Assembly: GCF_000768345.1 (NCBI RefSeq)
Contig: NZ_AVPS01000007.1
Location: 124,001 to 188,000, forward strand
From: Lysobacter concretionis Ko07 = DSM 16239
Lineage (GTDB): Bacteria; Pseudomonadota; Gammaproteobacteria; Xanthomonadales; Xanthomonadaceae
Direction of reading: 5' to 3'
DNA: 64,000 bases
Position 1 is the stretch's first letter; every line of letters begins with the position of its first letter. Under the pieces are notes generated by a model. That model searched no databases. It worked only from the letters and a program-made list of their open reading frames with translations, and was not told the origin of the DNA. This document shows positions 55,510-64,000 of this stretch, piece after piece. Both the position numbers and the translations under genes were made by a program.

Positions 55510-55851
55510 CGGCGGCGAAGTGACCCGACCGGATCAGCGCCAGGACTTGGGGAAGCCAGTTTTTGATCGTCATTCCCGCGTAGGCGGAGTCCATGGACGT
55601 TGCCAGCCAACGACGTCCATGGATCCTGTGATCCCCAGCCCGCGCGCATAGCGCTTGGGCGTTCGATCGGACGCGAGCCAGTGGCTCGCAAACGCCCGAT
55701 CTCATCCCCGCCTTCGCGGGTACGACGACCATTTTTCGGACATTTCTCACGAGAGGGACCAGGGAGGCGTCAAGCCATGTCCTTGCGCCGCCTTGTCATC
55801 CACTCTTTCGAACCAGCTGAATTTCGACCCCACCCGGAAACTCCGCTGGAC
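55510..55851. repeat. gene-free 342-bp region holding a copy of a dispersed repeat
   Basis: Position 55561-55612 is a copy of a ~52-bp element (TTTTGATCGTCAYTCCCGCG...) found inverted at 62990-63042. A second palindromic GTCCATGGAC theme recurs just after it, and CCCGCCTTCGCGGG occurs at 55700-55725. These resemble the intergenic elements abundant in xanthomonad genomes. No gene or terminator could be supported. Confidence 0.7.
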
Positions 55852-57057
55852 TCAGGCCATCGTCATCAACCGCCGCTCGTCCCACTTCGCCCACGCATAG
55901 ATCAACAGCCCGCCCACCGCGGTGGCGGCACCGACGTAGCCGGTCGAGGTCCAGCCGAACCCGGCGCTGATCGCCATGCCGCCCAGCCACGGGCCGAGGG
56001 CGTTGGCGGCGTTGAAGGCGGCGTGGTTGGAGGCGGCGGCGAGGGTCTGCGCTTCCCCGGCCACGTCCATCAACCGCGTCTGCAGCACCGGCGCCAGCGC
56101 GCCCATCGTGCCCAGCGCGACCACCACCGGCAGCACGCTCCACAGCGATTGCGCGGCGAGCGGATAGACCAGCAGCACCAGCGCCGACCAGCCCAGGATC
56201 ACCGCGGCGGCGCGGAACTGCAGGCGGTCGACCAGCCAGCCGCCGGCGAGGTTGCCGATGATCGAGCCGGCGCCGAACACCGCCATCGCGATCGGGATCC
56301 AGCCGTCGCTGACCCCGGTCACTTCGGTCAGCGTGGGGGCGAGGTAGCTGAAGGCGCAGAACATGCCGGCGAAGCCGACCGCACCGATCAGCAGCGTCAG
56401 CCACACCTGCGACTGGTGGAACGCGCGCATCTCGCGCAACGGGCTCTGGCGCGGCTCGGACGGGTCCGCCGCGAGGAAGCGCGCGATCATCGCGGCCGTC
56501 AGCACCGCGATCACCGCGACCAGGGCGAACGTGTAGCGCCAGCTCAGGGCCTGACCCAGCCAGGTGGCGAGCGGGTTGCCGACCAGGATCGCGATCGACA
56601 GGCCCAGCATGACCTTGCTGATCGCCGCGCCGCGCTGGTCGGGGCCGCTGATGGACGCGGCGACCAGCATCGCGACGCCGAAATACGCACCGTGCGGCAG
56701 GCCGGCGATGAAGCGGAACGCCAGCATCGCGTGGTAGTTCGGGGCGAACGCGGTCGCCAGATTGCCGAGCGCGTAGAAGCCCATCAACGCCAGCAGCAGC
56801 GAACGTCGCGGCAACCGCGCACCGAGGATCGCCAGCACCGGCGCGCCGACCACGACGCCGAGCGCGTACGCGCTGATCAGGTGGCCGACCTGCGGCTCGG
56901 TGATGTCCAGGCCCAGCACGAGGCTGGGCATCAGGCCCATCATCGCGAACTCGCTGGTGCCGATCGCAAAGCCGCCGGTCGCCAGCGCGAACAGGATCAG
57001 GGCGACGCGGCGGCGGTCGAGCGCCGCGGCAGCCGTGGAAGGGATGGCGTCCGTCAA
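55852..57057 (-). CDS. MFS efflux transporter (AraJ/YdhP-like)
   Basis: The 401-residue protein has 12 predicted transmembrane helices. The early ones include FALATGGFAIGTSEFAMMGLM and AYALGVVVGAPVLAIL, followed by the loop GARLPRRSLLLAL of the drug/sugar efflux DHA1 subfamily. Its substrate is unknown; relatives export sugars or drugs. The start is the TTG at 57057, preceded by AAGGA at 7 nt, which fits better than the upstream in-frame codons. It diverges from the antitoxin gene. Confidence 0.85.
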   Translation of the reverse strand: MTDAIPSTAAAALDRRRVALILFALATGGFAIGTSEFAMMGLMPSLVLGLDITEPQVGHLISAYALGVVVGAPVLAILGARLPRRSLLLALMGFYALGNLATAFAPNYHAMLAFRFIAGLPHGAYFGVAMLVAASISGPDQRGAAISKVMLGLSIAILVGNPLATWLGQALSWRYTFALVAVIAVLTAAMIARFLAADPSEPRQSPLREMRAFHQSQVWLTLLIGAVGFAGMFCAFSYLAPTLTEVTGVSDGWIPIAMAVFGAGSIIGNLAGGWLVDRLQFRAAAVILGWSALVLLVYPLAAQSLWSVLPVVVALGTMGALAPVLQTRLMDVAGEAQTLAAASNHAAFNAANALGPWLGGMAISAGFGWTSTGYVGAATAVGGLLIYAWAKWDERRLMTMA

Positions 57058-57232
57058 AGCTGGATCCTTGCAGGAAAAGCCGCTTATTGTGCGCCGCAAC
57101 ACTCCGGCAGGGGAGCACGGCGGCGAAACACGGTGATGCGCATTGAAGGGATGCAAAGCTGTCGCGGCCTTCAACCCCTTCGGCGCCGGCCGGACCTGCG
57201 GATGAACGTCAGCCCATAAAGGCCACATTGGG

Positions 57233-57238
57233 TACAAT
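57233..57238 (+). promoter_or_regulatory. candidate -10 of the antitoxin-toxin operon
   Basis: TACAAT lies 28 bp upstream of the antitoxin ATG at 57267. The -35 region is weak, as is usual for Phd-autoregulated promoters. This is a suggestion only. Confidence 0.35.
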
Positions 57239-57266
57239 GACCGCGTTTCCCTTCCGGAATTCCGCC

Positions 57267-57623
57267 ATGGCCCTGCCCCTGCAACTCGACGAACTCGACG
57301 ACCTCCCACGCACGCCGGCCTCGGACGTCAAGAAGCTCGGCTGGCGCGGGGTCATGAAATCGGTCGGCCGCGTCGGCAAGGTGGTGGTCACCAACCACAA
57401 CCAGCCCGAGGCGGTGATCCTGTCGGTGGCCGAGTACGACCTCATCCTGCGCGCCCTGCAGACGGCCGCGTCCAAGGACCACGACGCGCTGGACACCTTG
57501 CGCCGGCGCTTCGACCAGCGGCTGGAATCGCTGCGCGCCGATGACGCCGGCGACCGCCTGCGCGCATTGATGGACGGGCCGGCAAAACTTGGCGGCGTGC
57601 CCCGGGCAGGAACCGGTCACTGA
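57267..57623 (+). CDS. Phd/YefM-type antitoxin
   Basis: The 118-residue protein has the Phd fold: LGWRGVMKSVGRVGKVVVTNHNQPEAVILSVAEYDLILRAL (about 26-66), where the first helix-turn binds operator DNA. The C-terminal part (ASKDHDALDTLRRRFDQRLESL) is the extended toxin-binding tail. Antitoxins of this class neutralise the partner toxin and repress their own operon. A zeta-type kinase starts 2 bp after its stop. The frame is open slightly upstream, but the ATG at 57267 fits the family. Confidence 0.8.
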   Translation: MALPLQLDELDDLPRTPASDVKKLGWRGVMKSVGRVGKVVVTNHNQPEAVILSVAEYDLILRALQTAASKDHDALDTLRRRFDQRLESLRADDAGDRLRALMDGPAKLGGVPRAGTGH

Positions 57624-57625
57624 CC

Positions 57626-58255
57626 GTGCGGCCGGTGCTCCACGTCCTCGCCGGCGTCAACGGCGCGGGCAAAAGCTCGGTCGGCGGCCACCTGCTGCAA
57701 CGCGCCGGCCTGGCCTGGTTCAACCCCGACACCTTCGCCCGCGAACTGCTCGCCGCGACCGGCTGCAACCAGACCGAGGCCAACGCGGCGGCCTGGCAGG
57801 AAGGCATGCACCGGCTGGACGTCGCGTTGGCCGAAGGCACGCACTACGCCTTTGAAACCACCCTCGGCGGCAATACCGTGCCGCGCCGGATCCTCGACGC
57901 GACCCGCAGCCACGACGTGCTGGTCTGGTTCTGCGGCCTGTCCTCGCCGCAGCAGCACCTGGCCCGCATCCGCGCCCGCGTCGCCTGCGGCGGCCACGAC
58001 ATTCCCGAAGCCAAAGTCCGCGAACGCTGGACCGCCGCGCGCGAGAACCTGATCGGGCTGATGCCGCACCTCGCCCGCCTGCAGGTGCATGACAACAGCG
58101 CCGAAGTCGCGCCGGGCGAGCCGATTCCCGACCCGCCGCTGGTGCTGGAGATGCGCGAAGGCCGCTGCGCCTGGCCGGTCGACCTCGCCTCGCTCGGCCA
58201 GACGCCGGACTGGGCCAAACCGCTGGTGGAGGCTGCGCTCAGTCCGGGCTCCTGA
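57626..58255 (+). CDS. zeta-toxin-like P-loop kinase
   Basis: The 209-residue protein has the zeta-type Walker A loop HVLAGVNGAGKSSVGG (residues 6-21), FNPDTFARELL with the catalytic-aspartate position, and FETTLGGNTVPRRILDATRSHDV. Zeta toxins phosphorylate UDP-N-acetylglucosamine to block peptidoglycan synthesis, but relatives can use other small molecules. It starts with GTG, 2 bp after the antitoxin stop, so the pair is a type II toxin-antitoxin module. Its usual partner is epsilon; pairing with a Phd-family antitoxin is less common. Confidence 0.83.
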   Translation: MRPVLHVLAGVNGAGKSSVGGHLLQRAGLAWFNPDTFARELLAATGCNQTEANAAAWQEGMHRLDVALAEGTHYAFETTLGGNTVPRRILDATRSHDVLVWFCGLSSPQQHLARIRARVACGGHDIPEAKVRERWTAARENLIGLMPHLARLQVHDNSAEVAPGEPIPDPPLVLEMREGRCAWPVDLASLGQTPDWAKPLVEAALSPGS

Positions 58256-58282
58256 GCGGCCGATGTCGTGCACGATGCCCGC

Positions 58283-58789
58283 ATGCGCCCCGTCTTCGAC
58301 CAGACCCTCATCCTGCCGATCCCGCCCGATTGTTGGGCGCCGCCGACCGCGCCAATCACCGTCGCCGGCATCGCGTTGATGCCGAAACCCGAACTCCACA
58401 TCACCCTGATCGGCCGTGCCCTCGGCGCGGAGCTGCAGGCCACCTTCGGCTTGGCTGTCGCCGCCGGGATGGTCAGCAAAGCGTTCGCGGCGGGTGACTG
58501 GTCGTTCGCCCGCAGCGGCCGGTACCTGCTGCTGCGCAAGACAGACCCCGCCGGCATCGCCCACTCGATCATCGAACTCATCACGCTGCCGGCGATGGCA
58601 GCTTTCCATACCGCGCTCGGCCGCCACCTCGGCCGCCAGCTGCCGGTCCCGCCCGCGCACGTCACCCTGTACACCGCCGGCCGGGACAACGGCATCGGCG
58701 TCGCCAGCCCCCGCCGGCTGCGCGCCCTCACGCAGCGACCGGTGTCAGCGGCGGAGCTCGAGGCCACGCCAGCGCCCGCCGCCGGATAG
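58283..58789 (+). CDS. 2H-phosphoesterase-like protein
   Basis: The 168-residue protein carries two HxTx motifs, HITL (in PELHITLIGRAL, near 36-47) and HVTL (in PAHVTLYTAGRD, near 126-138), separated by about 90 residues as in the 2H phosphoesterase superfamily (LigT, CPDase and tRNA-ligase C-domains). It has no signal peptide. The gene starts 27 bp after the zeta-like kinase (a GTG at 58268 is an alternative start). The family hydrolyses 2',3'-cyclic or 2'-5' phosphodiesters. Its substrate here is unknown. Confidence 0.65.
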   Translation: MRPVFDQTLILPIPPDCWAPPTAPITVAGIALMPKPELHITLIGRALGAELQATFGLAVAAGMVSKAFAAGDWSFARSGRYLLLRKTDPAGIAHSIIELITLPAMAAFHTALGRHLGRQLPVPPAHVTLYTAGRDNGIGVASPRRLRALTQRPVSAAELEATPAPAAG

Positions 58790-59032
58790 GAGCGCAACGC
58801 CCACACCCGAGCGCCGTCCGCCCCCGTTTCCATACGGTTGCGCAGCGCGGCGTGTCGATGCGCCGCGGCAAATCCGGGGGCCCCGTGGCGGATTTTTCCG
58901 ATTGACTCGAGGCCGGTCACCGCGGAAAGGCGAAGGCGGTCACGCATCCGCAACGTCCTGAACCCCGGCTGGCCGAGGGGTGTAGAAGCGGACGCAGCAG
59001 GGGGGCACATCCACAAAGGGAGTTTGACGAAC

Positions 59033-61012
59033 ATGAAGCGATATTCGCGCGTGTTGTTGTCCGCGGTAATCGGCGCACTGCTGGCCACCACCGCCATGGC
59101 GGAAGAACCCGCCATTCCGATGCAGGACCCGGACGCCGCACTGGCGGCGCAGTTGAATGCCGAAGAGGTCGCGCTGCGGCCGCAACGTCAGGCATTCCAG
59201 CAGTACTTCCGGCAGGCCTACGCCCGCTACCCGGCGATTCCGGCCGGCACGCTGGAATCCATCGCCTACGTGCAGAGCCGCTGGCTGCACCTCCAGCCCG
59301 AACCCGGCGAAACCCGGGGCGAGGCCCACCACCACATGCCCAGCGCGTACGGCGTGATGGGCCTGTACGGCGGCCAGGGCTTTGCCGACCAGGTCACCGA
59401 GGGCGCGCATCTGCTGGGCGTGTCACCGAACCTGGTCCGCAGCGACCCGCGCACCAACGTGCTGGCCGCCGCGGCGCTACTGGATGCGGAGATCCGCAAG
59501 GACCTGCCGCCTGCCGACGCCCGCGCGCGGCTGGACAAGCGCGGCGTAGTGACCCGGTCGCCGGAGGACATCCGTCCGGCCCTGATGCGCTACGCCGGCT
59601 TCTCACCGTCGCCGGCCGAGGCCGCGCGCGCGAGTGCGGTCGGCGACTACGCCCGCACCAGCTTTGCCTACGACGTGCTGCTGGCCCAGGACCGCGGCGT
59701 CAACGACCGCGGCATCGTGGTGCCGGAACGGGCGATCGAATGGGAGCGCGCGTTCGACATCGACCAGCTGATCCAGCTGCGCGCGCCGATGGTGCGGCTG
59801 GACATCGAGAACGACCGCATCGAGACCGCCGACTACGAGCTGGACCCGATCAGCGAAACCCTGCGGGCGAAATCGCCACAGCGCATGCCGCTGTCGGCCG
59901 CCGGCGAGGTGGCACCGGCGACCGATGTCGGCATCCAGAGCACCGACTACACCCCGGCGATCTGGAACCCCGCGTCCGCGTCCAACTACACCGCCTCGCG
60001 CGCGGCGGCGGTCAGCGCGGTCACCCTGCACACCGCGCAGGGCAGCTACGCCGGCACCATCTCGTGGTTCAAGAACGCCAGCGCCCAGGTCAGCGCGCAC
60101 TACGTGATCCGCAGCTCCGACGGCCAGGTCACCCAGATGGTGCGCAACGCCCACACCGCCTGGCACGTGCGCAACCAGAACAGCTTCACCCTGGGCATCG
60201 AGCACGAGGGCTACGTCAACAACAGCTCCTGGTACACCACGGCGATGTACAACGCATCGGCCGCGCTGGTGCGCAACTTCTGCTCCAAGTACAGCACCAT
60301 CCCCTGCAGCAGCGCGTTCAAGGGCCCGGCCACCAGCGGCATCAACGTCCTGTCGACCAGCGTCAAGATCAAGGGCCACCAGCACTACTCCGGCCAGACC
60401 CACACCGACCCGGGCATCAACTGGAACTGGGGCAGCTACTACAACCTGCTGAACCCGGGCGGCGGCGGTGGCACACCGACCACCAAGATCCTGGACGGCT
60501 TCGAAAGCAGCGTCGGCCACTTCAACACCAGCCCGGCGTACTCCGGCAGCACGACCGGCATTTCCACCGCCTCGACCGCGACCCGCGACTGCAGCACGCG
60601 CAAGAACGGTTCGTGCTCGCTGCGCGTGCTGCTCAAGGACAACACCGCGACCTCCGCCGCCTGGGCGGTCCGCCTGCTGTCCGGCAGCGGCAACCCGGCC
60701 AGCAACACCGCCCTGACCCGCGCCAACGGCTCGGTCGGGTTCTGGGTGTGGTCCGGCGGCAGCGGCACCAGCGTCGGCCTGGGCATCGACGACAGCGACG
60801 GCACCGAACGCTCCACCAGCAAGGCGATCGCGGCCAACACCTGGACCTACGTGTCCTGGTCGCTGACCGACGCCGCCCAGTGGAACGCCTGGGTCGGCGG
60901 CAACGGCGCGATCACCGCCAGCTCGGTCAAGCTCGACGCGATCTGGCTGTACCACGCCAACACCGCCTACGACGTCAACGTCTACATCGACGACGTGCAG
61001 GTCAGGAACTGA
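59033..61012 (+). CDS. secreted N-acetylmuramoyl-L-alanine amidase
   Basis: The 659-residue protein has a Sec signal (about 1-23, AMAEE). A helical N-terminal region follows (YGVMGLYGGQGFADQVTEGAHLLG, like a lysozyme/transglycosylase fold). The amidase_2 zinc domain spans about 325-480: VTLHTAQG supplies the first histidine, and GHQHYSGQTHTDPGINW the others. A Gly-rich linker and a C-terminal beta-sandwich of about 160 residues (DGFESSVGHFNTSPAYSG) probably bind cell wall or carbohydrate. It would cleave the amide bond of peptidoglycan stems. The start is the ATG at 59033. Confidence 0.85.
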   Translation: MKRYSRVLLSAVIGALLATTAMAEEPAIPMQDPDAALAAQLNAEEVALRPQRQAFQQYFRQAYARYPAIPAGTLESIAYVQSRWLHLQPEPGETRGEAHHHMPSAYGVMGLYGGQGFADQVTEGAHLLGVSPNLVRSDPRTNVLAAAALLDAEIRKDLPPADARARLDKRGVVTRSPEDIRPALMRYAGFSPSPAEAARASAVGDYARTSFAYDVLLAQDRGVNDRGIVVPERAIEWERAFDIDQLIQLRAPMVRLDIENDRIETADYELDPISETLRAKSPQRMPLSAAGEVAPATDVGIQSTDYTPAIWNPASASNYTASRAAAVSAVTLHTAQGSYAGTISWFKNASAQVSAHYVIRSSDGQVTQMVRNAHTAWHVRNQNSFTLGIEHEGYVNNSSWYTTAMYNASAALVRNFCSKYSTIPCSSAFKGPATSGINVLSTSVKIKGHQHYSGQTHTDPGINWNWGSYYNLLNPGGGGGTPTTKILDGFESSVGHFNTSPAYSGSTTGISTASTATRDCSTRKNGSCSLRVLLKDNTATSAAWAVRLLSGSGNPASNTALTRANGSVGFWVWSGGSGTSVGLGIDDSDGTERSTSKAIAANTWTYVSWSLTDAAQWNAWVGGNGAITASSVKLDAIWLYHANTAYDVNVYIDDVQVRN

Positions 61013-61042
61013 TCGCCAAACGCGGATAAACGCGCCGTATGG

Positions 61043-61078
61043 ACGCCCGCCGGCCTCTCTCCCCGGCGGGCGTTTTTA
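61043..61078 (+). terminator. rho-independent terminator after the amidase
   Basis: CGCCCGCCGG and CCGGCGGGCG form a 10-bp stem with a 9-nt loop, followed by TTTTTATT, 31 bp after the stop. This is a standard intrinsic terminator. Confidence 0.92.
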
Positions 61079-61250
61079 TTGGAAGCGCGAGCGCGTGGTG
61101 GGACGGACCCCGTTCCGATTGCACGGGAAAAACAAGCTCCCGCCGCGGCAGCGATGTGTCGTCGAACGGGGACGTGAGCGATCCATTTCACCCACGCCGC
61201 GGCCGGCGGTGCCTAAGCTGCACGCACACACGCTTCGTGGGAATACACGC

Positions 61251-62822
61251 ATGGTTTTCCGGATCTCGTTGCTGCTGGTCATCGCCCTGGCGGTGATTGC
61301 CGGGTTCGCGCCGAAGCCGTTCGAGGCGATGAGCAATGCCGCGCTGGCGGAGGTGATCCAGCATGCCGGCTGGCTGTACCTGCTGATCGTGTTCCTCGCC
61401 CTGGTGTTCCTCGCCTACCTCGCCTTCGGCCCGCTGGCGCGGCTGCGGATCGGCGGACGCGACGCCGAACCCGAGTTCTCCAAGCCCGCCTGGCTGTCGA
61501 TGCTGTTCGCCGCCGGCATGGGCATCGGCCTGGTGTTCTGGGGGGCGGCCGAGCCGGTCTCGCACCTGCTCACGCCGCCGGAGGGCCTGGCGCCGGGGAC
61601 GCCGCAGGCCGCGCGCGCGGCGATGCGCTACACCTTCTTCCACTGGGGCCTGCACCCGTGGGCGATCTACGCGCTGATGGGGCTGGCGATCGCCTGGTTC
61701 CAGTACAACCGCAACGGCCGCGGCCTGATCAGCGACCTGCTGCAACCGCTGATCGGCGACCGCCATCTGGGCTGGATCGGCAAGCTGGTCAACATCGTCG
61801 CCGTGGTGGCCACCGCGATCGGCGTCGCCACCACGCTCGGCTTCGGCACCATGCAGATCAGCGCCGGCATGGCGCGCGTGTTCGGCCTGCCCACCGGGCT
61901 GGGCATGCAGCTGGCGGTGATCGGCGTGTGCTTCGTGCTGTACATGGCCTCCAGCGCCAGCGGCGTGGACCGCGGCATCAAGTGGCTGTCGAGCTTCAAC
62001 CTCGCCCTGGCCGGCGTGCTGCTGCTGGCGGTGGCGCTGCTCGGGCCGACCGCCTTCATCTTCGACACCTTCACCACCTCGCTGGGCAGCTACCTCGACC
62101 ACCTGGTGGAGATGAGCCTGCGCATGTCGCCGTTCTCCGCGAACACCTGGGTCGCCGACTGGACAATCTTCTACTGGGCGTGGTGGATTTCCTGGTCGCC
62201 GTTCGTGGGCGCGTTCATCGCGCGGGTGTCGTACGGACGCAGCGTGCGCGAGTTCGTGCTCGGCGTGGTCGTGATGCCCAGCCTGATCGGCTTCGCCTGG
62301 TTTTCCACCTTCGGCGGCACCGCGCTGTGGGAGCACCTGTTCTTTGGCGTGGACATGGCCGGCGCGCTCGCGGCCGGCTACGAGACGGTGCTGTTCCGCA
62401 TGTACGACAGCCTGCCGCTGCCCGGCCTGCTGTCGGGCCTGACCATCGTGCTGCTGGTGATCTTCTTCGTGACCTCGGCCGATTCCGCGGTGCTGGTACT
62501 GGGCTCGATGTCGAGCGAGACCGCCGGCGACCCGTCGCTGCCGCGCAAGTTCGCCTGGGGCATCGCCATCGCCCTGATCGCCGCCGCGATGCTGGTGGCC
62601 GGTGGCCTGCAAGCGCTGCAGACCCTGATCACCGTCGCCGCCCTGCCGTTCGCGCTGCTGATGATCGCGGTGATGATCGGCCTGTACCGCGTGCTGAGCA
62701 TCGAAGCGCTGCGCGAGATAGCCCTGGAGCGCCGCACCCAACGCATGGTGGAGGCCTGGATCGTGCGTGAGCAGGAGCAGCAGGCGGTGGAGGAGGCGGA
62801 AGACGGGCGCGGGTCGCGCTGA
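61251..62822 (+). CDS. BCCT-family betaine/choline/carnitine transporter
   Basis: The 523-residue membrane protein has about 12 transmembrane helices. Its family motifs are GMGIGLVFWGAAEPVSHL (near 90) and WWISWSPFVGAFIARVSYGRSVREF (near 310-335). It also has helices FSTFGGTALWEHLFF and ADSAVLVLGSMSSE in the last third. BCCT proteins take up betaine, choline or carnitine with Na+ or H+ for osmoprotection or as carbon sources; substrate choice cannot be read. The C-terminal tail is charged. The start is the ATG at 61251. Confidence 0.92.
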   Translation: MVFRISLLLVIALAVIAGFAPKPFEAMSNAALAEVIQHAGWLYLLIVFLALVFLAYLAFGPLARLRIGGRDAEPEFSKPAWLSMLFAAGMGIGLVFWGAAEPVSHLLTPPEGLAPGTPQAARAAMRYTFFHWGLHPWAIYALMGLAIAWFQYNRNGRGLISDLLQPLIGDRHLGWIGKLVNIVAVVATAIGVATTLGFGTMQISAGMARVFGLPTGLGMQLAVIGVCFVLYMASSASGVDRGIKWLSSFNLALAGVLLLAVALLGPTAFIFDTFTTSLGSYLDHLVEMSLRMSPFSANTWVADWTIFYWAWWISWSPFVGAFIARVSYGRSVREFVLGVVVMPSLIGFAWFSTFGGTALWEHLFFGVDMAGALAAGYETVLFRMYDSLPLPGLLSGLTIVLLVIFFVTSADSAVLVLGSMSSETAGDPSLPRKFAWGIAIALIAAAMLVAGGLQALQTLITVAALPFALLMIAVMIGLYRVLSIEALREIALERRTQRMVEAWIVREQEQQAVEEAEDGRGSR

Positions 62823-63149
62823 CTTACCGTATGGGCCCGTCAGGTACAGACGCCGCGGTCTGCAGTGGCATATAGGAAGCCCGCATCCGTCCTTGTGTCA
62901 GCCACCCGCTTTGGGCGGCGAGCTCAACTCTGATTCGCAAAAGTGTTGATTGATTCCTCGCTGAAGACGGCGGCCCATAGACTTCAAACCGTTGATTGGC
63001 AACGTCCTTGGACTCCCGCCTGCGCGGGAGTGACGATCAAAAGCGAATTGATCAGAGCTTCCTTGGCTACCTTGGTAACCATTGCCTCCCGTCTCACACC
63101 CTGAGACACCCCCGTGCTCCCATGGCGCCCTTTCCCCGGACCTCACGCC
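62823..63149. repeat. gene-free 327-bp region holding the second dispersed repeat copy
   Basis: Position 62990-63042 is the inverted partner of the 55561-55612 repeat; both contain TTTTGATCGTCA-like and ACGTTGCCA-like ends. The rest of the stretch shows no convincing gene, and I saw no clear terminator for the transporter gene. The helicase ribosome site is weak. Confidence 0.65.
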
Positions 63150-64000
63150 ATGGCCTTCGCCCTCGCTCCCCGCACCGAGAGCGCCGAACGCGTGCTCGCC
63201 ACCACCGATGGCCGGCCGTCGCGTGACAGTGCGCTGCTGACGCAGCGGCTGTCGCGGCGCTACGCGGACCGCATCACCGGCAGCTTCACCATTCCCGGGC
63301 GCGAGGGCGCGTACGGGCCGATCCCGGACGACGTGCCGGCCGCATTGGCGGCAGCGTTGCGCGCGCGCGGGATCGACCGGCTCTACAGCCACCAGGTCGA
63401 GGCCTGGCAGGCGACGCAGCGCGGCGAGCACGTCGCCATCGTCACGCCGACGGCCTCGGGCAAGTCGCTGTGCTACACGCTGCCGGTGGTGGCGGCGGCG
63501 ATGGGCGGCTCGGCGAAAGCGCTCTATTTATTCCCGACCAAGGCGCTGGCGCAGGACCAGGTGGCCGAGCTGCTGGAACTCAACCGGGCCGGCGACCTCG
63601 GGGTCAAGGCGTTCACCTTCGACGGCGACACGCCCGGGGACGCGCGCCAGGCGATCCGCCTGCACGGCGACATCGTGGTCAGCAACCCGGACATGCTGCA
63701 CCAGGCGATCCTGCCGCATCACACCAAGTGGGCGCAGTTCTTCGAGAACCTGCGCTACGTGGTGATCGACGAGATCCACACGTATCGAGGTGTCTTCGGC
63801 AGCCACGTCACCAACGTGCTGCGCCGGCTCAAGCGCATCTGCGCGTTCTACGGGGTCAGCCCGCAGTTCATCCTGTGCTCGGCGACGATCGGCAACCCGG
63901 CCGCGCACGCCCGCGCGCTGATCGAGGCGCCGGTGCACGCGATCACCGAGTCGGGCGCGCCGACCGGCGACAAACATGTATTGCTCTGGAACCCGCCGGT
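63150..64000 (+). CDS. DEAD/DEAH-box helicase, N-terminal part (cut by window edge)
   Basis: The first 283 residues are present and the gene continues beyond the window. Visible superfamily 2 motifs: Walker A PTASGKSLCY (near 102-110), motif Ia PTKALAQDQVAELL, motif Ib SNPDMLHQ, motif II DEIH, and motif III SATIGNP. The opening HQVEAWQATQRGEHVAIVTPT resembles the YprA/MrfA-type helicases with a C-terminal Zn/DUF1998 domain, implicated in DNA repair. The ATG at 63150 is the likely start; nothing upstream in frame looks coding. Confidence 0.85.
   Translation, partial: MAFALAPRTESAERVLATTDGRPSRDSALLTQRLSRRYADRITGSFTIPGREGAYGPIPDDVPAALAAALRARGIDRLYSHQVEAWQATQRGEHVAIVTPTASGKSLCYTLPVVAAAMGGSAKALYLFPTKALAQDQVAELLELNRAGDLGVKAFTFDGDTPGDARQAIRLHGDIVVSNPDMLHQAILPHHTKWAQFFENLRYVVIDEIHTYRGVFGSHVTNVLRRLKRICAFYGVSPQFILCSATIGNPAAHARALIEAPVHAITESGAPTGDKHVLLWNPP

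Overview
This is a GC-rich chromosomal segment, very probably from a Xanthomonadaceae (Lysobacteraceae) bacterium of the Lysobacter/Luteimonas/Xanthomonas group. The evidence is an Ax21-type outer membrane protein, the secB-gpsA and hemD-hemX-hemY arrangements, a glnA-ntrB-ntrC locus, a fused indolepyruvate ferredoxin oxidoreductase, Tat-type TldD paralogues next to a MoxR/DUF58/BatA cluster, and xanthomonad-style REP palindromes. I saw no rRNA, tRNA, CRISPR array, insertion sequence or prophage. The window is mostly core genome with small accessory patches.

Layout. 0.1-5.6 kb: glucokinase, ax21, gpsA-secB, a membrane rhodanese, a small lipoprotein and a hotdog thioesterase. 5.7-8.8 kb: hemD-hemX-hemY. 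8.8-9.2 kb: a REP cluster. 9.2-13.2 kb: a thiolase diverging from an unknown gene that ends in a pentanucleotide microsatellite, then a GNAT acetyltransferase and a Cu/Zn superoxide dismutase. 13.2-17.9 kb: the nitrogen control locus, read leftward as glnA, ntrB, ntrC, with a sigma-54 promoter and dyads that fit NtrC. 18.3-24.5 kb: uppP, a PEBP-family protein, a TPR/sulfotransferase-like protein, an alpha/beta hydrolase, a plsC-like acyltransferase and a thioesterase. 24.6-25.2 kb: two tiny genes of unknown function that share a C-terminal signature. 25.5-29.2 kb: a phospholipase D-like lipoprotein, YceI, SixA and ParA. 29.4-33.2 kb: an EAL response regulator paired with a hybrid histidine kinase. 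34.3-37.9 kb: the IOR fusion. 38.1-41.2 kb: a GAF-GAF-GGDEF-EAL protein behind a near-consensus sigma-28 promoter and a coupled 38-codon leader ORF. 41.2-42.6 kb: a two-TM protein and a DUF938 methyltransferase carrying a palindromic-repeat insertion.

42.9-55.5 kb is a co-directional block: two Tat-signal TldD paralogues, a TldE/PmbA partner without a signal, DUF4159, MoxR, DUF58, a BatA-like protein, a large His-rich membrane protein and a final membrane protein, several joined by 4-bp stop/start overlaps. It looks like a cell-envelope maturation or stress unit.

55.5-64 kb: an MFS exporter, a Phd-type antitoxin/zeta-like toxin pair followed by a 2H-phosphoesterase-like gene, a secreted peptidoglycan amidase, a BCCT transporter and the first part of a DEAD/DEAH helicase cut by the window edge. 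Two copies of a ~52-bp dispersed repeat flank this section.

The least explained items are the zeta-like kinase with the 2H protein, the paired small proteins, the exported-TldD/unsignalled-TldE mismatch and the sigma-28 leader-peptide arrangement. All functional statements come from reading motifs; no database search was run.
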